Shown: positions 52,801-57,979 of the stretch, piece after piece | How positions within the stretch are numbered: position 1 is the stretch's first letter | Layout of the letters: every line of letters starts with the position of its first letter | DNA from: Lentzea sp. NBRC 105346 | Lineage (GTDB): Bacteria > Actinomycetota > Actinomycetes > Mycobacteriales > Pseudonocardiaceae | DNA: 57,979 nt | Assembly (NCBI RefSeq): GCF_030269605.1 | Contig: NZ_BSTQ01000016.1 | Location: 195,280-253,258 of the forward strand | Reading direction: 5' to 3' | Translations under genes and position numbers: made by a program | Notes under the pieces: generated by a model | Database searches by the model: none | Seen by the model: only the letters and a program-made list of their open reading frames with translations | Told to the model about the DNA's origin: nothing

Positions 52801-52924
52801 TGACGTCCAGCAGCTTCGCCAGCGCGTGCACCCGCAGCTTCGAGGGCAGATCTGCCAGCTCGGGCCGTGCGGATACCACGCTGTTCCCGCCGGCACCGCC
52901 GGCGGGCTTGTCAGTGTTCGACAT
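49895..52924 (-). CDS. rne: Ribonuclease E/G family protein with IF2-N-like head
   Basis: 1009 residues from ATG 52924, SD GGAGGAG. Residues ~25-75 (LPSKLRVHALAKLLDVSSKE, then VALKVAETLLNWED) resemble the IF-2 N-terminal helical domain. A long acidic/basic linker with RRRRR runs follows, then the S1 domain (VGNVYLGRVQNVLPSMEAAF), the DNase-I-like catalytic core (MTVIDVNTGKFTGSGGNLEE and GGIIVIDFIDM), and the Zn-link CEHCRGRG. The tail has GGQPQQQQQQQGG and Ala/Glu/Val repeats (VAEADVADAEVAEADV). Central RNA-degradation nuclease and 16S rRNA maturation. Much of the tail is probably disordered and binds partners. Confidence 0.95.
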   Translation of the reverse strand: MSNTDKPAGGAGGNSVVSARPELADLPSKLRVHALAKLLDVSSKEIVAALADLGESVRSAQSSVSRDVALKVAETLLNWEDIESGEITEDYEEPAVPARDVSALTPVFAAPSAVFLPPQPVERPKPQPVFAEPAEEEPAAQPAAEEPDQADDAGDDEGEGRRRRRRGRRGRGRGKGVGEDSGAEDQAEESADEPEAGEAEEQADEDDADSSSRRRRRRRRRKTGADDETVAQDDDPPNTVVHVREARDDKAADTEAAQSEAARSEVRSIRGSTRLEAKRQRRRDGREAGRRRAPVLTEAEFLARREAVARTMVVRQRGDRTQIGVLEDGVLVEHFVTSSGSGSIVGNVYLGRVQNVLPSMEAAFIDIGRGRNAVLYAGEVDWDAAGLEGKSRKIEQALSSGDSVLVQVTKDPVGHKGARLTTQISLPGRFLVYVPGGGATGISRKLPDIERKRLKDILKRVVPEDAGVIIRTASEGISEEELGRDVTRLQAQWKVIKEKSESTSTKAPTLLYEEPDLLVKVVRDLFTEDFAQLVVQGDEAWDVIDGYVRHVAPDLQDRLKKHVGNNDAFVEYRIDEQLMKALDRKVWLPSGGYLIIDRTEAMTVIDVNTGKFTGSGGNLEETVTRNNLESAEEIVRQLRLRDIGGIIVIDFIDMVLESNRDLVLRRLTECLGRDRTRHQVAEVTSLGLVQMTRKRVGTGLLEAFSTTCEHCRGRGVLVSTEPVHTHGGGGGQPQQQQQQQGGRKSRRNKGGEAPAEAPAVVEAATETVVDEPVVEPLPEDAEPALIADQEPTGTRRERRRRRRRDSGAQVDLVVSEDQPLNGHVPHDEAEEAEAEVAGAEVAEADVADAEVAEADVAEAAEAGAVDAGAAAAEVAPAVAEPVAEEPQLVAEPEVRAEPEPTAVEPVADTAPAEVEPEPIVAEPVVAEPVAAEPVVTEPVVAEQPAPKANTRRRAARRSAGAPVKHEAPAPVALVEPPKQPEPQMPAPVVTTTRRSRGVSRPAGPPVQEG

Positions 52925-52944
52925 GCAGCTCCTCCACCCCCGGG

Positions 52945-52964
52945 CGCGTCCTGGTGAGGACGCG
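52945..52964 (-). promoter_or_regulatory. Leader hairpin of rne
   Basis: CGCGTCC and GGACGCG flank a 6-nt loop about 20 nt before the rne ATG, just before the SD. E. coli rne is autoregulated through its 5' UTR by RNase E cleavage; a similar role here is analogy only. Confidence 0.35.
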
Positions 52965-53098
52965 GCCGCGCAGGGGCCTCTTTTGTCTCTCTCCGCGCCG
53001 CTGCTCGCGGCGGGAATCCTTGCCTCGCGCCGGGTGTGGCCGGGCTCGGCTCACATCTCGGCAGGTCCCGCGACGACGCCGTCAGCGTCGCTCCTGCT

Positions 53099-53860
53099 CT
53101 ACTCCTCGTCGGCCGCCGGGGCGCCCTGCGTCGCCGAGGACCCTCTGTCCTGGGCAAACGGGTCGACCAGCCGGCCTTCGTCGTCGAGCCGTCCCTGCGC
53201 CATCCGGGTCGCCTTGGCGGGAACCGGTGGCACGAGGTCGGCGACGACATGAAGCGCGTTCAGTACGTCGTCGGGTCGGACGGTAGGCGTTACCTGCCGG
53301 ACGACCGTCATGAGTATCCCATACGGCTGTGACAATCCGGCCTCATCGTGTCCGGCGTCGCTCGAATGGGCCTCGACGTGCGCCGATATCACGGCCGGTC
53401 GCACGTCGATGGTGCGCTTCCCGTCCTTCGTCAGCCGCTCGACCAGCACTTCCTCGCACGCGAGGAACCGGTCGACCGCCGCGCTCAGCTCCTCCGGCGA
53501 CACGCCGTCGAGCTCGACGCGCCACTCGCTCGCGTCGATGCGCTCCGTGAGGTTGCCGCCCTCGGCCTGCACGACCTCGACCACGTCGATACCGGGCGGC
53601 AGGGCCGCGTCCAGCGCCGTGCGCAGCGCCTCCGGGTCGACCCGCTCGACGACCGACACCTCGACGTACTCGGCCTCACTGGCGACGCCGGTCGGCGCGG
53701 CACCGACCCACGACACCTTCGGGTGAGGACTGAACCCCTGTGAATAGGCCATCGGCACACCGGCGCGCCGCAGGGCCCGTTCGAAGGTCCGTGCGATGTC
53801 GCGGTGCGACGTGAACCGCAGCCTCCCCCGCTTGGTATAGCGAAGGCGCAGCTTCTGCAC
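53099..53860 (-). CDS. TIGR03936 (DUF2344) radical-SAM-associated protein
   Basis: 253 residues from GTG 53860: QKLRLRYTKRGRLRFTSHRD, then FERALRRAGVPMAYSQGFSP. These are the family signature. GTG 53860 has no SD. In frame 13 codons upstream a CTG (53899-97) has GGGAG at ideal spacing and would add SRQQPNNPSAAA; a TAG blocks anything longer. The C-terminal ~60 residues (from RPDDVLNALHVVADLVPPVP) are less conserved. Function is unknown, but the family always travels with the TIGR03960 radical-SAM protein, as here, and with rne. Confidence 0.93.
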   Translation of the reverse strand: MQKLRLRYTKRGRLRFTSHRDIARTFERALRRAGVPMAYSQGFSPHPKVSWVGAAPTGVASEAEYVEVSVVERVDPEALRTALDAALPPGIDVVEVVQAEGGNLTERIDASEWRVELDGVSPEELSAAVDRFLACEEVLVERLTKDGKRTIDVRPAVISAHVEAHSSDAGHDEAGLSQPYGILMTVVRQVTPTVRPDDVLNALHVVADLVPPVPAKATRMAQGRLDDEGRLVDPFAQDRGSSATQGAPAADEE

Positions 53861-54062
53861 GGCTGCGGCAGACGGGTTGTTGGGCTGCTGGCGACTCAGT
53901 GTTACTCCCTAGATCACCCGATGGGTGTGCAGTCCCATCGGCGCAGGCTGTTGCTCCGCAAGGACGGTACCGTGAACCCGATTCGAAGCGTTCGGCTTGT
54001 CTAGATCGTTGCACCTGGCTACCGTCCGGCTGACTGGACGCCTGGCCACCTGGAGGTCCCCC

Positions 54063-55505
54063 GTGCCTCTGCTCCGTCGCGCGCGGGCGGCAGCGGTAGT
54101 GACCGCGCTGCTCGCGGGCGGTTGCCTGGCAGCGTCACTGCCGGCAGGCGCAGAACCCGTCGTTGTCGTCGCCGAGCCCGGCTGCATCCAGCCAGGGCCG
54201 ACTCTGCGCTACCTGGTGGTGTTCCCCAGGGGTACGACACCGGCGAGCGCCGAGGCGGAGATCGGCACGGCCTGCGGGTTCACGACGGTGTACTACCCGG
54301 AGATCGCGGTCGCGGTGGCGACGTCACCGGACCCGAGCTTCCTGAAGCTGATCGGCCCGGACCGCGCGTACAGCGCCCAGGCCGAGCGCACGGGCAAGCG
54401 GGCGGAGAAGCGCAAGAAGGACGAGACCGAGCTGCTGTCCGCGAGCGGGATCTCCAGCCGGGCCGCCGAGCAGTGGGACATGGACCTGATCCAGGCTCCC
54501 GAGGCGCACCTGGTGTCGACCGGCAGCAAGTCGGTCGTCGTCGGCGTGCTGGACTCCGGTGTCGACCCGAACCACCCCGAACTCGCCGATGCGTTGGCCC
54601 CCGAGCTCTCCGCCGGCTGCCTGACCGGCCAGCCGGACCAGGCGGCCGCCGCGTGGTCGCCGACCACCTCCGCGCACGGCACGCACGTCGCGGGCACCAT
54701 CGCCGCCGCCAACGACGGGCGCGGCGTCACGGGCGTCGCGCCGGGTGTGCGCCTCGCGTCGGTGAAGGTCGTCGACGACGACGGCTACATCCTCCCCGAG
54801 TACGCGGTGTGCGGGTTCATGTGGGCCGCGGCCAAGAACATGACCATCACCAACAACAGCTACTTCGTCGACCCGTGGCTGTTCACGTGCCAGAACGAGC
54901 CGGGCCAGTCGGTCGTCTACGAGGCCGTGAAGCGCGCGGTCGACTACGCGTCCTCGCGCAACGTCCTCAACGTCGCCGCGGCCGGCAACAACGGCGTCGA
55001 CCTCACCCGCCCCGGTCACGACACGGCGAGCCCCACGAACGCGGCGGAACCGCGCTCGCGTGGCGTCGACGCCTCGTGCGTCATGCTGCCCGCCCAGCTG
55101 CCCAAGGTCGTCGGCGTGTCGTCGGTCTCGTCGACGTCGACGAAGGCCGGCTACAGCTCCTACGGCCTGGGCGCCATCGACGTGACCGCCCCCGGCGGAG
55201 ACCAGCGCGACAAGCCGGGCTGCGTGCTGTCCACCGTGCCGTCCGGCTACGACTACTCGTGCGGCACGTCGATGGCCACGCCGCACGCCTCCGGCGTGGC
55301 GGCGTTGATCGCCTCGACGCACCCCGAGGCGGACGCCGCGTCCGTCGGCAAGATGCTCAACGCGCAGGCCAAGACGGTCGCGTGTCCCGCGGACTACGAC
55401 CTGAACGGTACGGGCGTCCAGGACGCGTTCTGCACCGGGTACTCCGAGTACAACAGCTTCTACGGGCACGGCATGGTGGACGCGCTCGCGGCGGTCACCA
55501 ACTAG
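54063..55505 (+). CDS. Secreted S8 subtilisin-like serine protease
   Basis: 480 residues from GTG 54063, 8 nt after GGAGG. Earlier TTG 53997 has no SD. Signal peptide PLLRRARAAAVVTALLAGGC ends near ASLPAGA; a propeptide-like region follows. Catalytic triad: Asp164 (VVGVLDSGVDPNHPE), His205 (AHGTHVAGTIAA), Ser403 (CGTSMATPHASG); oxyanion Asn in AAAGNNGVD. All intact. Ends TAG in CTAG shared with the convergent radical-SAM gene. It lies between two genes that usually adjoin, so it is an insertion into the conserved block. Confidence 0.93.
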   Translation: MPLLRRARAAAVVTALLAGGCLAASLPAGAEPVVVVAEPGCIQPGPTLRYLVVFPRGTTPASAEAEIGTACGFTTVYYPEIAVAVATSPDPSFLKLIGPDRAYSAQAERTGKRAEKRKKDETELLSASGISSRAAEQWDMDLIQAPEAHLVSTGSKSVVVGVLDSGVDPNHPELADALAPELSAGCLTGQPDQAAAAWSPTTSAHGTHVAGTIAAANDGRGVTGVAPGVRLASVKVVDDDGYILPEYAVCGFMWAAAKNMTITNNSYFVDPWLFTCQNEPGQSVVYEAVKRAVDYASSRNVLNVAAAGNNGVDLTRPGHDTASPTNAAEPRSRGVDASCVMLPAQLPKVVGVSSVSSTSTKAGYSSYGLGAIDVTAPGGDQRDKPGCVLSTVPSGYDYSCGTSMATPHASGVAALIASTHPEADAASVGKMLNAQAKTVACPADYDLNGTGVQDAFCTGYSEYNSFYGHGMVDALAAVTN

Positions 55506-57466
55506 CTTCGGGTCAGCGCCGGGTTGCGGACCGGCGAGCCCTTGCCGACCGGCGTGATCGGGATCAGGGTCCGGCCGGTCGGCCCGACCTCGATGTCCGT
55601 GCCCATTGCCGGGCACACACCGCAGTCGAAGCACGGGGTCCACCGGCAGTCGTCCTGCTCGCGCTCGTCGAGCGCGTCCTGCCAGTCGGCCCAGAGCCAT
55701 TCCTTGTCCAGCCCCGAGTCCAGGTGGTCCCAGGGCAGCACCTCGAGCTCCTCGCGCTCCCGCGTGGTGAACCAGGCGAGGTCGACGCCGAGCGGTTCGA
55801 GGGCCTCGGCGGCCTTGGTCGTCCACCGCTCGTAGGAGAAGTGCTCGGACCAGCCGTCGAACCGTCCGCCGTCGCGCCACACGGCCTCGATGACGTGACC
55901 GATGCGCCGGTCACCCCGGCTGAGCAGGCCTTCGATGAGACTGGGCTTGCCGTCGTGGTAGCGCATGCCGATGTTGCGCCCGAGGCTGCGGTCGGTGTTG
56001 ATCGCTTCCCGCAGCTTCCGGAGGCGGTCGTCCACGGTGTCCGGGTCGCACTGCGGTGCCCACTGGAACGGCGTGTGCGGCTTCGGCACGAATCCGCCGA
56101 TCGAGATGGTGCAGCGAATGTCCTTGCGGCCACTGGCTTCCCGGCCCGCGCGGATGACGTTCTTGGCCATCTCCGCGATCTGCAGGACATCCTCGTCCTC
56201 CTCGGTGGGCAGGCCGCACATGAAGTACAGCTTCACCTGCCGCCACCCGTTGGCGAACGCGGCGGACACCGTCCGGATGAGGTCCTCTTCGGACACCATC
56301 TTGTTGATGACGCGGCGAATCCGCTCGCTGCCGCCCTCCGGCGCGAACGTCAGACCCGAGCGCCTTCCGTTGCGGGACAACTCGTTCGCGAGGTCGATGT
56401 TGAACGCGTCCACCCGAGTACTCGGCAGGCTGAGGCCCGTGTTCGTGCCCTCGTAGCGGTCCGCGAGGCCCTTGGTGATCTCCGCGATCTCGGAGTGGTC
56501 GGCACTGCTCAGGCTCAGCAGCCCGACCTCTTCGAACCCGGTCGCTTCCAGTCCTCTTTGGACCATCGCGCCGATGCCCTCGATGCTGCGTTCGCGGACC
56601 GGCCGCGTGATCATGCCCGCCTGGCAGAACCGGCAGCCGCGCGTGCAGCCGCGGAAGATCTCCACGCTCATCCGCTCGTGCACGCTCTCGGCGAGCGGCA
56701 CCAGCGGCTGCTTCGGATAGGGCCACGCGTCGAGGTCCATCGTGGTCCGCTTGAACACCCGGTACGGCACGCGCTCCCGGTTCGGCACGACGCGCTGAAT
56801 GCGCCCGTCCGGCAGGTACTCGACGTCGTAGAACCGCGGGATGTACACCCCACCGGTCTCGGCGAGCCGGGTCAGCACCTCGTCGCGCCCGCCGGGGCAG
56901 CCCTCGGCCTTCCACTGCTTCACGATCTCGGTGATCTCGAGGACGGCCTCCTCGCCGTCACCGAGGACCGCCGCGTCGATGAAGTCCGCGATCGGCTCGG
57001 GGTTGAACGCCGCGTGCCCGCCGGCCACCACGATGGGGTGGTCTTCGGTCCTTTGTTCGGCGTGGATCGGGATACCCGCGAGGTCCAGCGCCGTGAGCAT
57101 GTTCGTGTATCCCAGCTCCGTGGCGAAGCTGATGCCGAACAGGTCGAACTCGCTCACGGGCCGATGCCCGTCCACGGTGAACTGCGGCACGTCGTGCTCG
57201 CGCATCAGCGCTTCCAGGTCCGGCCACACCGCGTAGGTGCGCTCGGCCAGCACGTCCGGCAGCTCGTTGAGGATTTCGTAGAGGATCATGACGCCCTGGT
57301 TGGGCAGGCCGACCTCGTACGCGTCCGGGTACATCAGCGCCCAGCGGACCGTGGTCTCGTCCCAGTCCTTGAGGGTCGCGTTGAGCTCCCCGCCGACGTA
57401 CTGCACCGGCTTGGACACCCTCGGCAGCAGCGGCTCCAACCTGGGGAAAACAGACTCGACACTCAC
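55502..57466 (-). CDS. TIGR03960 B12-binding-domain radical SAM protein
   Basis: 654 residues from GTG 57466 (VSVESVFPRLEPLLPRVSKP). An N-terminal B12-binding-like Rossmann region (RWALMYPDAYEVGLPNQGVM, GISFATELGYTNMLTALDLA, IVVAGGHAAFNPEPIADFID) precedes the radical-SAM core with cluster motif RGCTRGCRFCQAG. C-terminal cysteines lie in RWTPCFDCGVCPAMGTD. The partner TIGR03936 gene is upstream of rne, beyond the subtilase. The reaction is not known; the pair may modify RNA or a peptide. Confidence 0.94.
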   Translation of the reverse strand: MSVESVFPRLEPLLPRVSKPVQYVGGELNATLKDWDETTVRWALMYPDAYEVGLPNQGVMILYEILNELPDVLAERTYAVWPDLEALMREHDVPQFTVDGHRPVSEFDLFGISFATELGYTNMLTALDLAGIPIHAEQRTEDHPIVVAGGHAAFNPEPIADFIDAAVLGDGEEAVLEITEIVKQWKAEGCPGGRDEVLTRLAETGGVYIPRFYDVEYLPDGRIQRVVPNRERVPYRVFKRTTMDLDAWPYPKQPLVPLAESVHERMSVEIFRGCTRGCRFCQAGMITRPVRERSIEGIGAMVQRGLEATGFEEVGLLSLSSADHSEIAEITKGLADRYEGTNTGLSLPSTRVDAFNIDLANELSRNGRRSGLTFAPEGGSERIRRVINKMVSEEDLIRTVSAAFANGWRQVKLYFMCGLPTEEDEDVLQIAEMAKNVIRAGREASGRKDIRCTISIGGFVPKPHTPFQWAPQCDPDTVDDRLRKLREAINTDRSLGRNIGMRYHDGKPSLIEGLLSRGDRRIGHVIEAVWRDGGRFDGWSEHFSYERWTTKAAEALEPLGVDLAWFTTREREELEVLPWDHLDSGLDKEWLWADWQDALDEREQDDCRWTPCFDCGVCPAMGTDIEVGPTGRTLIPITPVGKGSPVRNPALTRS

Positions 57467-57759
57467 GCCGAACAGGGTAACGGCACGGCCACGGGACAAC
57501 CGAATTGCGGTCCCGCTCACACCGCCTGCCGGGTGCGGGGTGGGTGAAGGGGCAATTCGCAGGGGTTGGGTGGGCGACACGCGGGGGCTGAACGGGCAAC
57601 ACGCGGGACGAAGTGCGGGAACGTACGGCTCGGGGGTCGGGAACGTACGACTCGCGCGCCAGCGCGAGCCCCGGTACGCACGAGGCGCGGAGCGCGAGCC
57701 GATTTGGGTATCGACGGATCAGCGACCGACGAGAGGGTGGGACCAGCGACCGAACCGAA
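57467..57759. other. Upstream region of radical-SAM gene with short repeats
   Basis: 293 bp with no convincing gene. Pairs of short direct repeats are present: GGGCxACACGCGGG twice (about 57571 and 57594), GGGAACGTACGxCTCG twice (57617 and 57638 region), and degenerate halves of the 31-bp unit (CAGCGACCGA) toward its end. A small stem CTCGCG/CGCGAG occurs near 57650. The promoter of the radical-SAM gene should lie here, but I cannot assign it. Confidence 0.45.
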
Positions 57760-57979
57760 GCGACCACGCACGGGACCGGCAGCCAAGCTGGCGACCACGC
57801 ACGGGACCGGCAGCCAACGAAGCGACCACGCACGGGACCGGCAGCCAAGCTGGCGACCACGCACGGGACCGGCAGCCAAGCTGGCGACCACGCACGGGAC
57901 CGGCAGCCAAGCTGGCGACCACGCACGGGACCGGCAGCCAAGCTGGCGACCACGCACGGGACCGGCAGCCAAGCTGGCG
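57760..57979. repeat. 31-bp tandem minisatellite, truncated by window end
   Basis: Seven complete copies of a 31-bp unit (GCGACCACGCACGGGACCGG plus CAGCCAAGCTG) run from 57760 to 57976, and the next begins at 57977. Copies are identical except the second, which ends CAGCCAACGAA. There is no spacer, so it is not a CRISPR array. 31 is not a multiple of three, so minus-strand frames all stay open with a 31-residue period, probably without coding meaning. It may extend beyond the window. Confidence 0.95.

Noticed and set aside
49871..52957. 1028-residue plus-strand frame opposite rne
   Set aside because: It is an antisense shadow created by GC-rich codon bias and has no recognisable domain; rne is clear on the minus strand.
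54122..57547. 1141-residue plus-strand frame spanning the subtilase and the radical-SAM gene
   Set aside because: It is out of frame with the subtilase and antisense to the radical-SAM protein, with shadow-type composition.
57760..57979. CRISPR array
   Set aside because: Units are contiguous with no spacers, there is no leader or cas gene, and the 31-bp units are a plain tandem repeat.

Overview
The window is high-GC DNA from a filamentous or nocardioform actinomycete, most likely Pseudonocardiales (Lentzea, Saccharothrix or Amycolatopsis-like). I infer this from the very GC-rich third codon positions, the many GTG/TTG starts, the long Rne with an IF2-N-like head, and above all the gene order. 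The order lepA / MazF-like gene / rpsT / holA / comEC / comEA / degV / octT / gpgP / rsfS / nadD / proA / proB / obg / rpmA / rplU / rne matches the Mycobacterium tuberculosis Rv2404c to Rv2444c neighbourhood as I remember it. This is a conserved chromosomal backbone with accessory genes inserted into it, not a mobile island.

Layout. 1-3.5 kb: 3' part of lepA, a small secreted protein, a SARP/BTAD-type regulator and a MazF-fold protein. 3.6-22.2 kb: an accessory stretch holding a secreted alpha/beta-hydrolase, the ATP-grasp / alpha-E / transglutaminase triad, a methyltransferase, VOC and YdeI-like proteins, a WD40-KAP membrane NTPase, two tandem PL6 polysaccharide lyases, Nudix and amidase genes, an SPFH / ribbon-helix-helix pair and a secreted GH3 glycosidase. 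22.3-32.8 kb: core genes rpsT and holA, a SAM riboswitch in front of a threonine-synthase-type PLP enzyme, comEC, comEA, degV, octT, gpgP, rsfS, an inserted cold-shock gene, and nadD. 33-43.4 kb: a P450 following proA, a RecQ helicase with a phosphoribosyltransferase-like tail, a 191-bp tandem repeat, a second P450, a DUF1772 protein, an MFS transporter remnant, then proB, obg, rpmA and rplU. 43.5-49.8 kb: a tightly overlapping five-gene cassette made of an ABC-ATPase-like protein, a solute-binding lipoprotein, a one-piece double permease, a membrane STAND/TPR protein and a 65-residue protein. 49.8-58 kb: rne, the TIGR03936 and TIGR03960 radical-SAM pair, a subtilase between those two, and a 31-bp minisatellite running off the window end.

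How genes work together. Core blocks run as operons on the minus strand. Ribosomal proteins L21 and L27 lead into the ribosome-assembly GTPase Obg and proline synthesis. RsfS, GpgP, OctT and DegV follow one another with 4-nt overlaps or very short gaps. The secreted hydrolase, lyases, GH3 enzyme and subtilase suit a soil saprophyte.

The strongest candidate for an undescribed system is the 43.5-49.8 kb cassette. It looks like a carbohydrate importer, but its ATPase-like subunit lacks every canonical nucleotide-binding motif and its STAND protein lacks the P-loop lysine. A SAM aptamer whose P1 helix contains the ribosome binding site of a threonine-synthase-type gene is the clearest regulatory find.
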